Positions 8,548 through 17,492 are shown, numbered from the stretch's first letter. The stretch is 64,000 bases of DNA from Paenisporosarcina quisquiliarum_A (GCF_043641925.1 NZ_JBHZRU010000009.1:62001-126000); one strand, 5' to 3'. Notes: generated from the sequence alone by a model not told the origin. Translations and numbers: made by a program.

Positions 8548-10014
8548 ATGAATCAAGCGAAACGAAAACAACTCTCAAATGAATGGTTAGAAGAAGCAAC
8601 AATATTTCAAATGCAAGAGAAAATGGAAGCTAGCGAGATGACTTCTGAAGATCTTGTTTTGATGTATTTAGAAGCGATTGCAGAGAAAAATTCTCTTGTA
8701 AATGCAGTACTGGAAGTGAATCCAAAAGCTCTTCAAATTGCACAAGCTTTAGACGGTGAACGCTCAGAAAGTGGGCCACGTTCCATTCTACATGGAATAC
8801 CTATTTTGTTAAAAGATAATATCGAGACTGCCGATGAATTACATACTAGTGCAGGTTCGTTGGCACTAGCTAAGCATTATGCCACAAATGATGCCACCAT
8901 TGTTGAAAAACTTCGAAATGCCGGTGCTGTTATTTTAGGCAAAGCGAATATGACTGAGTGGGCTAACTTTATGTCAGATAAAATGACCAATGGGTTTAGT
9001 TCTCGTGGTGGACAGGTTATTAATCCCTATGGTCCTTTTGATGTCGGGGGGTCCAGTTCAGGATCTGCTTCAGCTATCGCATCTAATTTGGCTGCTGCAG
9101 CTATAGGAACAGAGACATCTGGTTCCATATTAAATCCAGCAGCACAAAATGGCTTAGTTGGTTTAAAACCAACAGTCGGTAGTGTGAGTCGTGCTGGGAT
9201 CATTCCTTTGTCTCATACTCAAGATACAGCTGGACCTATGACTCGCACTGTTGAAGATGCGCTTCATCTGTTTACTGCGATTGTCGGCCAGGATAAACGT
9301 GACCCAATTACTCAAAAAAGTCGCGTATTTAAGGATATGACATGGACAGACTGTTTGGATGTTAATGCACTCCAAGGGCAAAGAATTGGTGTTGCCCGTG
9401 CTATTTTTGATCAAGAAATGTCAGCAGAACGCGCTGGATTATTTGAAAGACAACTAGCTGTTCTAAAAGAACTCGGAGCCGAAATTATTGACCCAGTCGA
9501 TATAGGTTGTCTAGAAGATGAATTAGGGTATGACGTATTGACGTTTGAATTTAAAGCCGACTTAAACAGTTATTTAGCTAACACAAATGCAACTAATCCA
9601 ATACGTTCTCTTAGTGACGTTATCCATTTTAATAATCTTCACCCAAATGAAACACTAAAATTCGGTCAAATTATGCTTGAACGCTCAGAGCTAACTTCTG
9701 GCACATTAACGGAAAAAGAATATATTCAAGCGCTTACTAACAATCGGTATTTAGCAGGTGAGATTGGACTCGGTAAATCTCTAGATGACCTAAAACTTGA
9801 TGCTCTTGTCTTTCCGCAAGATCATGGTTGTAGCATAGGGGCAGCTGCTGGATATCCATCGATAACAGTTCCTGCAGGATTTAGCCAAGTTGGGGAACCT
9901 TTCGGATTGACGTTTTCGTCAAGAGCATGGAGTGAACCAATGCTCATCTCAATGGCTTATGCATTTGAACAAAAAGTTAATGCTCGGAGAAAACCAACAT
10001 TCACGATACAATGA
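8548..10014 (+). CDS. Amidase-signature family amidohydrolase
   Basis: A 488-residue amidase-signature enzyme. The Ser-cisSer-Lys triad is intact: Lys89 in ILLKDNIET, Ser169 in VGGSSSGSA and Ser193 in GTETSGSI. Such enzymes hydrolyse amide bonds in many small molecules; the substrate is not evident, and it is too divergent and isolated from gatB/gatC to be GatA. TGGAGG precedes ATG 8548. It is followed after 38 bases by the D-amino-acid ligase candidate and then a racemase with no terminator in between, so the three probably form one operon. Whether the amidase acts on the same wall-precursor chemistry is only a guess. Confidence 0.8.
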   Translation: MNQAKRKQLSNEWLEEATIFQMQEKMEASEMTSEDLVLMYLEAIAEKNSLVNAVLEVNPKALQIAQALDGERSESGPRSILHGIPILLKDNIETADELHTSAGSLALAKHYATNDATIVEKLRNAGAVILGKANMTEWANFMSDKMTNGFSSRGGQVINPYGPFDVGGSSSGSASAIASNLAAAAIGTETSGSILNPAAQNGLVGLKPTVGSVSRAGIIPLSHTQDTAGPMTRTVEDALHLFTAIVGQDKRDPITQKSRVFKDMTWTDCLDVNALQGQRIGVARAIFDQEMSAERAGLFERQLAVLKELGAEIIDPVDIGCLEDELGYDVLTFEFKADLNSYLANTNATNPIRSLSDVIHFNNLHPNETLKFGQIMLERSELTSGTLTEKEYIQALTNNRYLAGEIGLGKSLDDLKLDALVFPQDHGCSIGAAAGYPSITVPAGFSQVGEPFGLTFSSRAWSEPMLISMAYAFEQKVNARRKPTFTIQ

Positions 10015-10052
10015 ACATACATTATGTTTCTAGAAAAGAGAGTTGATATTAG

Positions 10053-11276
10053 ATGACGTTAAACAATTCATTTTTACCCATATTATTAGGTTCTGATATG
10101 AATGCATACGGTATGGCACGTGCCTTTCATGAAGCTTATGGAATTAAACCACTTGTCTTGGGTCGTATGAATTTATCTGCAACACAAGACAGCAAAATTT
10201 TAGATTTTCAAGTTATTCCTCGATTAAATGAACAAGATGTTTTTGTGCCTGCTCTAATTAAAGTAGCAAGTGAACACCCAAATCAAAAGTTACTATTGCT
10301 AGCTTGCGGAGATGATTATGCTAAGTTAATCATTAAAAACAAACAGGAATTACTTCCTCATTTTGCAGTCCCATATATTGATGAATCCTTAATGGAACGC
10401 ATTGTGTTAAAAGAGAACTTTTATGAAATCTGTGAGCAATACGGCTTTTCTTATCCGAAGACTGCTTTATGTACGTTCGAGAATAAAGATGAGTTCAATA
10501 TGGATTTCACATACCCAATCATTATTAAAGCTTCTAATTCAGTGGCTTACTGGAATTGCTCGTTCCCAGGTAAAAAGAAAGTGTTTGTGGCACATGATCT
10601 AGCAGAAAAAAATGCCATTATCAAAGCAATTTATGAATCGACTTATAAAGATAATCTGACCATCCAAGAATTTATTCCGGGTGACGATTCGTTCATGCGT
10701 GTGTTAAATGCGTATGTTGGGAAAGATGGAAAAGTGAAGCTAATGTCACTAGGAAATCCGATTTTAGAAGAACATTCACCGGAAGGAATCGGTAGTTACG
10801 CAGCTATTATCAACACGTTTGATGAAGCATTGTTGGATAAAGTGCGATTCTTCTTAGAAGATATTGGCTATAACGGATTTGCTAACTTTGATATGAAATA
10901 TGATTCTCGTGATGGAGAATATAAGCTATTTGAAATTAATTTAAGAAATGGTCGTAGTAGCTATTACGTTACGGCAAGTGGACATAATTTAATGCAGTAT
11001 GTTGCGGACGATCATATGTTGAATATTCCTCAACAATTAACGTACGCGAAAGATAAGCATCTGTGGATGATTATCCCGAAAGGTGTTTTATTCAAATACG
11101 GAAAAGAAGGTCCGTTATTGGACGAAGCAAGACAATTAATCGAAGAAGGTAAAGTAACAAACCACTTGTATTATTCGGAAGACTTCAGTCCAAAACGTTG
11201 GGTGAAATTAACGTTAAATAATTTAAACTATTATCGCAAATATAAAAAATATTTTAACAACAAAGGTTTGTCATAA
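10053..11276 (+). CDS. ATP-grasp ligase, probable D-aspartate (or D-glutamate) ligase for the peptidoglycan cross-bridge
   Basis: A 407-residue ATP-grasp protein: an N-terminal Rossmann-like part (PILLGSDMNAYGMARAFHEA), then the ATP-grasp core with YPIIIKASNS, IQEFIPGDDS and the metal-binding FEINLRNGRSS. Length and layout match the Asl ligases of Enterococcus faecium and Lactococcus, which add D-Asp to the side-chain amine of Lys in UDP-MurNAc-pentapeptide. A Glu/Asp racemase gene starts 4 bases after the stop codon, exactly the pairing expected. Planococcaceae walls usually have D-Asp or D-Glu cross-bridges (A4 type). The choice of D-Asp or D-Glu cannot be made from sequence. Assignment is inference from family plus neighbour. 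Confidence 0.7.
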   Translation: MTLNNSFLPILLGSDMNAYGMARAFHEAYGIKPLVLGRMNLSATQDSKILDFQVIPRLNEQDVFVPALIKVASEHPNQKLLLLACGDDYAKLIIKNKQELLPHFAVPYIDESLMERIVLKENFYEICEQYGFSYPKTALCTFENKDEFNMDFTYPIIIKASNSVAYWNCSFPGKKKVFVAHDLAEKNAIIKAIYESTYKDNLTIQEFIPGDDSFMRVLNAYVGKDGKVKLMSLGNPILEEHSPEGIGSYAAIINTFDEALLDKVRFFLEDIGYNGFANFDMKYDSRDGEYKLFEINLRNGRSSYYVTASGHNLMQYVADDHMLNIPQQLTYAKDKHLWMIIPKGVLFKYGKEGPLLDEARQLIEEGKVTNHLYYSEDFSPKRWVKLTLNNLNYYRKYKKYFNNKGLS

Positions 11277-11279
11277 ACT

Positions 11280-11978
11280 ATGGAGAAAAAAGTATTAGGC
11301 ATCATCGGTGGTGTTGGTCCGCTAGCGACCATGCTTCTTGGTGAAATGATTGTTAGACGAACAGTTGCATCTGTCGACCAAGAGCATGTCCAAATGGTCA
11401 TTACCAATAACACGTCGATTCCGGATCGTACGACGTATATTTTAGACCGATCGAAGAAAAACCCTGTTCCCGTTATGATCGCAGATGGTCAAAAGCTGAA
11501 ATCGATTGGTGCTGAAGTTATTGCGGTTCCATGTAACACAGCTCATAGCTTTTATGAAGAGATTCAAAAGGGGATTGGATTACCAGTTATTCATATGATT
11601 CAAGAAACCGCTAAAAAGGCGAAGCTTGAGGGTGCAAAAAAAGTTGGGATTCTAGCAACCACTGGTACGCTTACTGCTTCTGTGTATCAGTTAGCTTGTC
11701 GTGATGTAGGCATTCAACCGATTGTTCCAAATGAAGAAACACAAAAACTCGTAATGTCTGTTATATATGATGACGTGAAGGCTGGCAAATCAGTTGATTT
11801 CTCAAAATGGCAACAAATCATCGCGACAATGACCGCACTCGGTTGTGATCGAATTATATTGGGTTGCACTGAGCTATCTATTGTAAACAAAGAACTGAAA
11901 TTAGATGAATTTTATATCGATTCACTGATGGTTTTAGCTGATTGCGCAATTGAATTATGTGGTTACGAAACAATATAA
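11280..11978 (+). CDS. Aspartate/glutamate racemase family protein
   Basis: A 232-residue PLP-independent racemase with both catalytic cysteines: Cys85 in VPCNTAH and Cys196 in LGCTELS, and the N-terminal GIIGGVGPLAT signature of aspartate racemases. It would supply D-Asp (or D-Glu) to the ATP-grasp ligase encoded directly upstream. It lacks the features of MurI in its N-terminus, which fits a dedicated aspartate-type racemase. The ribosome site is weak (AAAGG, about 12 bases before ATG), so translation may be coupled to the ligase gene. Confidence 0.82.
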   Translation: MEKKVLGIIGGVGPLATMLLGEMIVRRTVASVDQEHVQMVITNNTSIPDRTTYILDRSKKNPVPVMIADGQKLKSIGAEVIAVPCNTAHSFYEEIQKGIGLPVIHMIQETAKKAKLEGAKKVGILATTGTLTASVYQLACRDVGIQPIVPNEETQKLVMSVIYDDVKAGKSVDFSKWQQIIATMTALGCDRIILGCTELSIVNKELKLDEFYIDSLMVLADCAIELCGYETI

Positions 11979-11980
11979 AA

Positions 11981-12035
11981 GTTAAGGGGCTGTCTCAAAT
12001 GTCATCATTTAATGATATAGAGATGGTCCCTTTTC
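11981..12035 (+). terminator. Decayed terminator hairpin of the GGCTGTCTCAAA type
   Basis: AAGGGGCTGTCTCAAATGTC pairs imperfectly with AGAGATGGTCCCTTTT. Similar stems occur at 34477-34528 and 47409-47466, so this is a recurring terminator-like sequence in this genome. Confidence 0.6.
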
Positions 12036-12047
12036 CTATGCTATAAA

Positions 12048-12113
12048 TTCCGTTTCAGTCCAACGCTTTCCGGGGACGAAACCGGAAAGCGTCCGTCGCA
12101 AAGGAAATCAACA
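12048..12113. repeat. Dispersed repeat R1, short copy (two left ends head to head)
   Basis: AACGCTTTCCGG and CCGGAAAGCGT form a hairpin, and the minus strand continues to GATTTCCTTTGCGACGGACG, so two R1-type left ends meet with the centre deleted. It lies in the gap 11979-12271, which otherwise holds nothing I can name. Confidence 0.6.
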
Positions 12114-12271
12114 CTTTTTATTTGTCTAGAGTCTAAGACTCTTTCTATAATCGCACATAGAATAATTGCTCAATTGAGCCTTTATTTTATAGCTATTATT
12201 AGTTGCATAAAGGGCTAATTTACGCGATTTATGATACACTTAGCTCATGTAGTGTAAAGGTGGAGAAGACC

Positions 12272-13423
12272 ATGTCATTTATAAATGAATTAAAAAAAGA
12301 ACTTCAAGATAAGTGGAAGTTCGATACAGAAATGCCCGTTCAAACTCAGCTGATACCAGCCATGTTAGAAGGAAAAGATGTTGTAGCTCAATCTCCAACT
12401 GGTTCAGGAAAAACATTAGCGTATGTATTACCAATCCTTGAAAAAGTTGATGGATCTAAGCAAGCGACACAAGCACTTATTGTTGCTCCCTCACAAGAAT
12501 TATCAATGCAAATACTTGAAGTATTGCGCGAATGGACTGCAGGTACAGACATAACGGTTACTCAACTAATTGGTGGAGCAAATATGCAACGTCAGCTTGA
12601 AAAGCTTAAGAAAAAACCCACAATCGTAGTTGGTACGCCAGGTCGTTTAAATGAATTAATTAAAGCTAAAAAATTAAAATTGCATGAAATTTGTTACATT
12701 GTTTTAGATGAAGGTGATCAGTTATTAGCTCGTGATCATAGAACGACAATTAAATCATTAATCGAAGGAGCTAATCATGAACGTCAGGTTGTAGTTGTAT
12801 CTGCAACTATTACGGAAGAGATTGAGCTAGTGGCCTCTCGTTTAATGAAAGAGCCAATTCGTATTCAAGTAAATCACGATGAACTGCCGGCACAAGGAAA
12901 AGTGGTTCATTCGTTCGTTAAAATCGAAGAGCGAGATAAGACCGATATGCTTAGAAGACTTGCGCATACGGAAGGCTTAAAAGGATTAGCATTTGTAAAT
13001 AATTTAGATCAGTTATTGATGAAAGAAAATAAACTTAAATTCAGAGAAGCGAATGTTGTGGCATTGCATTCTGATATGAAAAAAGAAGAGCGCAAACAGG
13101 CGATTACTGCTTTTAGAAAAGGCGAAGCCAATATTTTAATCGCGAGTGATGTTGCAGCTCGTGGTTTAGATATTGAAGGAATCACTCATGTTATCCATGT
13201 AGATGTTCCTCATACGATCGAACAATACTTACATCGCTCAGGTCGTGCAGGGCGTGCAGGTGCAGATGGTGAAATTTTAACTTTGTTATCTTATATGGAT
13301 GAAAAGAACTTCAAAAAATGGACGAAAGAGTTACCTTCCAAGCCAGTTCAAAAAGTTTGGGATCGAGGCGTTTTAATTGAAGGTTCATCTAAAACGTTGC
13401 AGCAAAGGGGGAAAAAGAAATGA
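12272..13423 (+). CDS. yfmL: DEAD-box-type RNA helicase, YfmL-like
   Basis: A 383-residue compact helicase: Q-motif region, Walker A SPTGSGKT (residues 41-48), GG and TPGR motifs (101-125), motif III SAT (177-179), and in the second RecA domain LIASDVAARGLDI and HRSGRAGRAG. Motif II reads DEGD (146-149) rather than DEAD. The protein stops soon after the core with only a short basic tail, as in YfmL of B. subtilis, a ribosome-biogenesis helicase. An in-frame TTG lies further upstream, but AAGGTGGAG at 12257-12265 fixes ATG 12272. The stop overlaps the next ATG by four bases (ATGA), so it is coupled to the aminopeptidase gene. Confidence 0.85.
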   Translation: MSFINELKKELQDKWKFDTEMPVQTQLIPAMLEGKDVVAQSPTGSGKTLAYVLPILEKVDGSKQATQALIVAPSQELSMQILEVLREWTAGTDITVTQLIGGANMQRQLEKLKKKPTIVVGTPGRLNELIKAKKLKLHEICYIVLDEGDQLLARDHRTTIKSLIEGANHERQVVVVSATITEEIELVASRLMKEPIRIQVNHDELPAQGKVVHSFVKIEERDKTDMLRRLAHTEGLKGLAFVNNLDQLLMKENKLKFREANVVALHSDMKKEERKQAITAFRKGEANILIASDVAARGLDIEGITHVIHVDVPHTIEQYLHRSGRAGRAGADGEILTLLSYMDEKNFKKWTKELPSKPVQKVWDRGVLIEGSSKTLQQRGKKK

Positions 13424-14649
13424 TGACATTCGAAGAAAAATTAGCAGAGTATGCTGATTTAGCAGTTCGTGTCGGAATTAATGTTCAACCTGGTCAAAAT
13501 GTTTTAATTAATACTACAACGGATACACTAGAATTTTCCCGCCTAATAGTCAAAAAAGCGTATGAAGCTGGAGCAAAAAGTGTTCATGTGAATTTTACAG
13601 ATGGTCCCATTCATCGCGCGTTTTTTGACTTAGCACCTGAGTCAGCCATGAAAGAGTTTCCAGCATGGATGGTTACCCAACGTAACGAACTTATTGATCA
13701 GCAAGGTTCTCTCCTTTGGATTGACGCTGAAGATCCTGATTTACTTGCAGGTGTTCCTGCGAAAAGAATTTCTGATTATCAAAAAACATCAGGTCGCGCT
13801 TTAGAAAAATATAGAGCAGCCGTGATGTCTGATAAAATTGCTTGGTCCATTATTGCGATTCCTTCTGAAATTTGGGCGAAAAAAGTATTCCCTGATTTGC
13901 CAAAAGATGAGCAAGTAAAAGCTTTGTGGGAAGTTATTTTTGAAACTGTTCGAATTGGGGATGGAACCGCTGTTGCAAAATGGAAGACTCATATTCGCGA
14001 TTTAGAATTACGTGCCACGATGTTGAATGATCGAAGATACAAAAAGATTCATTATTCTGCTCCAGGAACTGAGTTGTCAGTTGAGTTGCCAGACAAACAT
14101 TTATGGCTGTCAGGTGCAAGTAGAACACCAAACCAAACAGCTTTTATCGCTAATATGCCGACTGAAGAAGTGTACACTGCTCCTTTAAAATATGGAGTAA
14201 ATGGATACGTTAAAAATACAAAACCTTTTGTTTATAAAGGAAATTTAATTGATGATTTCACGTTAACTTTTAAAGACGGAAAAATCATCAAGGCCCATGC
14301 AGAAGTAGGAAATGAACTACTTCAAGGTTTAATTAAAAACGATGAAGGATCTTCTTATCTAGGTGAAATTGCGTTAGTTCCACATGAATCACCGATTTCT
14401 GCTTCAGGAATATTGTTCTACAATACCCTGTTTGATGAAAACGCTTCGAACCATTTAGCGATTGGTGAGGCATATCCAACTTGTTATGAAGGTGCTCGTG
14501 ATTTAGAAGAAGCTCAACTTCAAGCACTTGGATTAAACACATCCATTACTCATGAAGATTTCATGATTGGTAGTGCAGAAATGGACATCGATGGAGAATT
14601 GTCAGATGGAACAAGAGAGCCAATTTTCCGCAAAGGGAATTGGGCTTAA
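13420..14649 (+). CDS. Aminopeptidase, M29 family (AmpS/AmpT type), copy 1
   Basis: A 409-residue thermophilic-type metallo-aminopeptidase. Family landmarks are YADLAVRVGINVQPGQNVLI at the start, TAPL..GVNGYV, SYLGEIALVP, LFYNTLFDENASNHLAIG and ITHEDFMIGS..MDIDG near the end, which supply the Glu, His and Asp ligands of the two-metal centre. It trims N-terminal residues from peptides in the cytoplasm. A clear paralogue with the same length and landmarks lies at 27340-28572 on the other strand. Translation is probably coupled to the helicase gene; the GDSL gene follows after 17 bases. Confidence 0.88.
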   Translation: MMTFEEKLAEYADLAVRVGINVQPGQNVLINTTTDTLEFSRLIVKKAYEAGAKSVHVNFTDGPIHRAFFDLAPESAMKEFPAWMVTQRNELIDQQGSLLWIDAEDPDLLAGVPAKRISDYQKTSGRALEKYRAAVMSDKIAWSIIAIPSEIWAKKVFPDLPKDEQVKALWEVIFETVRIGDGTAVAKWKTHIRDLELRATMLNDRRYKKIHYSAPGTELSVELPDKHLWLSGASRTPNQTAFIANMPTEEVYTAPLKYGVNGYVKNTKPFVYKGNLIDDFTLTFKDGKIIKAHAEVGNELLQGLIKNDEGSSYLGEIALVPHESPISASGILFYNTLFDENASNHLAIGEAYPTCYEGARDLEEAQLQALGLNTSITHEDFMIGSAEMDIDGELSDGTREPIFRKGNWA

Positions 14650-14666
14650 TAAAGAAGGTGCCATTT

Positions 14667-15566
14667 ATGAAGAAAAAATTTCTTTTTGCCCTAAGTGTTT
14701 TCGTTATGTTCATGTACTTACCGATTCAAGCCTCAGCACTTGTGAATGGTCCTGTTAGCTATCTTGCTTTAGGGGATTCTCTGGCAGCTGGACAAACGCC
14801 AAATCGGGAAATTGATACAGGTTATAGCGATTTAATCGCACAAGAAATCGCGCGCATTCAACCACTCGCGTTTTATTCTAAGGCTCTTGCATTTCCAGGC
14901 TATACGACAGCACAAGTTTTAGAAAGAGTTCAGTCTGAAGAAGCTAAACCTTTACTTGAAAATGCTAATCTAATTACGGTATCCGCGGGTGCTAACGATC
15001 TTCTTCGATTAATACAAGTAGATGGAGCATCAGGTTCTATCGCTTTTCAACAAATCCCTGCAGATTATTCGTTGAATAAAGCTCGTGAGAATATGGTGAA
15101 GCTGTTAGCCGAATTAAAGAAACGTGCACCAAATGCAGAAATTTATGTCATGGGTTACTATTTTGCTTATCCTCATGTTCGCGAATCGCAAAAAATTGGG
15201 ACAGCTAAACAATTAAACAAACTGAATGAAATTTTGGCTCTCGTTTCAAAAGAAGCAGGCGTTCAGTTTGTTTCTGTTGATGCTGCATTTGGGGATCGAG
15301 CAAAAGACAAAATCCCTAACCCTACCGATGTACATCCTAATGCCGAAGGGTATCGCGCAATGGCTAATCATTTTTTAGCAATGTATTCTAATGGTCAAGC
15401 GCAAGTGCTGCCAGCTGAAATACCTCCTGCTAATCCATTAACATTTGAAGAGTTGATGGAAACTCAAAACAGTTCGAAACCTGCTAAAGACGAGTCGGCT
15501 TTATTGCCATCATCTAATTTATCAAACAACCTACTGGTCTTAACGGAATTACGTCCATTATCATAA
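14667..15566 (+). CDS. Secreted SGNH/GDSL-type esterase
   Basis: A 299-residue protein with a signal peptide (KKK then a hydrophobic core, likely cut after QASA at residue 24). Catalytic motifs are GDSL with Ser38, the block III GAND with Asn110, and the Asp221-x-His223 pair in DVHPNAEGY. It is therefore an exported lipase/esterase or deacetylase; the substrate is unknown. The C-terminal 60 residues are Pro/Ser-rich and low in complexity. An upstream in-frame ATG exists at 14640, but GAAGGTG at 14653-14659 and the signal peptide point to ATG 14667. Confidence 0.85.
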   Translation: MKKKFLFALSVFVMFMYLPIQASALVNGPVSYLALGDSLAAGQTPNREIDTGYSDLIAQEIARIQPLAFYSKALAFPGYTTAQVLERVQSEEAKPLLENANLITVSAGANDLLRLIQVDGASGSIAFQQIPADYSLNKARENMVKLLAELKKRAPNAEIYVMGYYFAYPHVRESQKIGTAKQLNKLNEILALVSKEAGVQFVSVDAAFGDRAKDKIPNPTDVHPNAEGYRAMANHFLAMYSNGQAQVLPAEIPPANPLTFEELMETQNSSKPAKDESALLPSSNLSNNLLVLTELRPLS

Positions 15567-15604
15567 AAAAGGCTTGAACTCAATTTCTGAGTTCAAGCTT
15601 TTTT
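15565..15604. terminator. Bidirectional terminator after the GDSL esterase gene
   Basis: Arms AAGGCTTGAACTCA and TGAGTTCAAGCTT with an A-run before and T-run after, serving the plus-strand esterase gene and the small minus-strand gene ending at 15606. Confidence 0.9.
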
Positions 15605-15605
15605 G

Positions 15606-15722
15606 CTATTTTCTTGGCGTTGTCATCTTTGTGCCTTTACGTGAATCTAATACCTTTTTTGCTATAGGTAGTATGATTGGTGCAAATTTAATGGCTGTTT
15701 TTATTAAGCTACCAATTCTCAT
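15606..15722 (-). CDS. Small basic protein of unknown function (38 residues)
   Basis: On the minus strand ATAGGAGCG lies about eight bases before ATG. The product is MRIGSLIKTAIKFAPIILPI followed by a Lys/Arg-rich tail ending TTPRK. An amphipathic or membrane-inserting helix followed by positive charge suggests a membrane-associated peptide. It ends right at a bidirectional terminator. I do not recognise a family. The good ribosome site, clean stop and terminator make a real gene likely. Confidence 0.55.
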   Translation of the reverse strand: MRIGSLIKTAIKFAPIILPIAKKVLDSRKGTKMTTPRK

Positions 15723-15780
15723 TTGAATCGCTCCTATCGGCTGTTTCTATATTACTATGAGTTCCCCAAATCGAAGAAAA

Positions 15781-16131
15781 TCAAACATACTGAAGCACTT
15801 TGACACCTTGTACAATGTTCCAAATCAACACAATAAGTGAAACAATGCCATACACAATCATGAATAGGAAGGGGAGGCCAGTAGCAAGTATTCCAAACCC
15901 TGAGTTAGTGCCATCAAATGTCACAGTTGAAGCTGATACCATTCCAATAGCAAATACTATAAACGCAATGATCAATAAACCAACAGGTATTAAATGTGAC
16001 AATAAAGATCGCTTCGCGTGATATTTGACACCTTGATCTACCGATACAAAGTAAATAATGATGGGTAGTAAAAAAGGAGCAAATAAAATGCTGAAATAAC
16101 ACAATGATGACAACGCTCGATTGTTATCCAC
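15781..16131 (-). CDS. DUF4870-type small membrane protein
   Basis: A 116-residue protein with three hydrophobic segments (about 8-30, 45-68, 80-108) separated by the YHAKRSLLSHL loop that is typical of DUF4870 proteins (..VDQGVKYHAKRSL..). No function is known. An ATG lies in frame at 16161, but AGTAGGAGG sits eight bases before GTG 16131, and the homologous region begins at NNRALSSL, so GTG 16131 is preferred. It is transcribed alone, close to the small basic-protein gene. Confidence 0.72.
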   Translation of the reverse strand: MDNNRALSSLCYFSILFAPFLLPIIIYFVSVDQGVKYHAKRSLLSHLIPVGLLIIAFIVFAIGMVSASTVTFDGTNSGFGILATGLPFLFMIVYGIVSLIVLIWNIVQGVKVLQYV

Positions 16132-16188
16132 TTGTAATCCTCCTACTGATCTTAGATACATACTATACGGAAGAGAGAGAATTTAGTT

Positions 16189-17259
16189 TCAAGAAAGGGC
16201 ATGTTTCGTTAAAATATCAGCATATTGTTCTACTGAAGAAATAAGGACATACTCTCCAGGTCCATGCCAGTCGTCACCAGCAGGTCCAAATTCTATTGCA
16301 CCTGCTCCAGTTCTTGCGTAATACCTAGTATCTGCGGCTCCATGTTGACCAAATAAGACAGCATCTTTCTGGGTCACATCTGCAGTTACTAAAGCTAACG
16401 TTTTAACGAATTCATTATCTTCAGTCGTTACAATTGCAGGCGTTTTTCCACCAGGTTTCACAACCGTGTTTTTATTTAGCGATAATGCTAAGTCTGTCAT
16501 TTCTTGGACAATATCTTCCCATTTTTGACCGGGAACAAAGCGGATATCGTATGCGACTTCGCATGTGTCGGGAACCATATTGTAGCGATCCCCAGCTTGT
16601 ATTTTTGCTAAGTTAACTGAAGGATGTTCATAGTAAGCGTTACTCACTTTATAAAAAGGTAGAGTTTTTAATTTGTCGTGGAATTCATAAGCTAATTCAA
16701 TGGCGTTTGTACCTTCCCATGGACGTGACCCATGTGCACCTTTCCCATTAAACGTTAGATCTACATGAATAATTCCTTTTGACTGAACGCTCAGTTTTAG
16801 ATGCGTAGGTTCTCCACAAATAACGAAATCACCTGTATATCCTGTCTCAACTAAATGACCAGAAGTTTTACGACCACCCGTTTCTTCATCCGTCACTATA
16901 TGAAGGGCAATACGGTGTGTTAATTCCTCAGGTGTTAATGCAATTCGGCGGAACGCTTCCATCATTGCGGCAACGCCTGCTTTCATATCTGCAGACCCTC
17001 GACCATATAATTTATCCCCATCAATAACAGGATTAAACTGTTCAAGCTTCCCTGGAACTACATCGACATGACCGTTCCAAACAATTGTAGATGGACCTGT
17101 GCCAACTTCAGCATGAATCATTAAACGACCTTCATTCTCGATCACAGTATGCTCGATATCATGACTATTTAGCCATGTTGAACAGTATCGAAGTGCTTCG
17201 TTTGCTCCTTCTTCAGTATCACTCTTAATGGCGATTAGATTTTTTAATAACTCAATCAT
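16189..17259 (-). CDS. M20-family metallopeptidase/deacylase (ArgE/DapE type)
   Basis: A 356-residue M20 enzyme. The metal and catalytic residues are in place: His64 and Asp66 (WNGHVDVVPG), bridging Asp91 (GRGSADMKAG), general base Glu125 with Glu126 (TDEETGG), GEPT and the C-terminal DDWHGPGE histidine. A dimerisation insert occupies residues about 165-275. The family covers succinyl-diaminopimelate desuccinylase, acetylornithine deacetylase and dipeptidases; the substrate cannot be settled because no dap or arg gene is near. It lies divergent to the thiamine-regulated thiT. Confidence 0.82.
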   Translation of the reverse strand: MIELLKNLIAIKSDTEEGANEALRYCSTWLNSHDIEHTVIENEGRLMIHAEVGTGPSTIVWNGHVDVVPGKLEQFNPVIDGDKLYGRGSADMKAGVAAMMEAFRRIALTPEELTHRIALHIVTDEETGGRKTSGHLVETGYTGDFVICGEPTHLKLSVQSKGIIHVDLTFNGKGAHGSRPWEGTNAIELAYEFHDKLKTLPFYKVSNAYYEHPSVNLAKIQAGDRYNMVPDTCEVAYDIRFVPGQKWEDIVQEMTDLALSLNKNTVVKPGGKTPAIVTTEDNEFVKTLALVTADVTQKDAVLFGQHGAADTRYYARTGAGAIEFGPAGDDWHGPGEYVLISSVEQYADILTKHALS

Positions 17260-17339
17260 CTGAAATTCACATCCTTATTAGATTTAGTACTATAAGTATA
17301 TCCACGGTTTGTATTCCTCACAAACGTGGAATAAGTCTC

Positions 17340-17368
17340 TTGATTCTCTTTCCCTATTTATGTACAAT
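17340..17368 (+). promoter_or_regulatory. Sigma-A promoter of thiT
   Basis: TTGATT (17340-17345), a 17-base spacer and TACAAT (17363-17368), located just ahead of the TPP riboswitch. Confidence 0.7.
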
Positions 17369-17397
17369 TAATCCGTACTAACAAAATTAGATGTATA

Positions 17398-17492
17398 TGA
17401 ACCACAAGGGGAGCCGTTAAACGGCTGAGAGTGAACATGACATGTTCTAACCCTTAGAACCTGTAAGTTAATGCTTGCGCAGGGATGTGGAT
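17398..17492 (+). promoter_or_regulatory. TPP (THI-box) riboswitch
   Basis: The conserved parts appear in order: ACAAGGGGAGCC, then GGCTGAGAGTGAACATGAC, ACCCTTAGAACCTG and TAAGTTAATGCTTGCGCAGG. These are the P2/P3 and P4/P5 cores that bind thiamine pyrophosphate. Between it and thiT lie CAGGCTCTGTCCTG and a run of eight T's at about 17535-17542, which could be a weak terminator arm of the expression platform; an alternative is control of translation at AGGAGG. High TPP is expected to lower thiT expression. Confidence 0.95.

Noticed and set aside
12203..12240. Promoter TTGCAT..TATGAT for the helicase gene
   Set aside because: The spacer would be 21 bases, too long for sigma-A.
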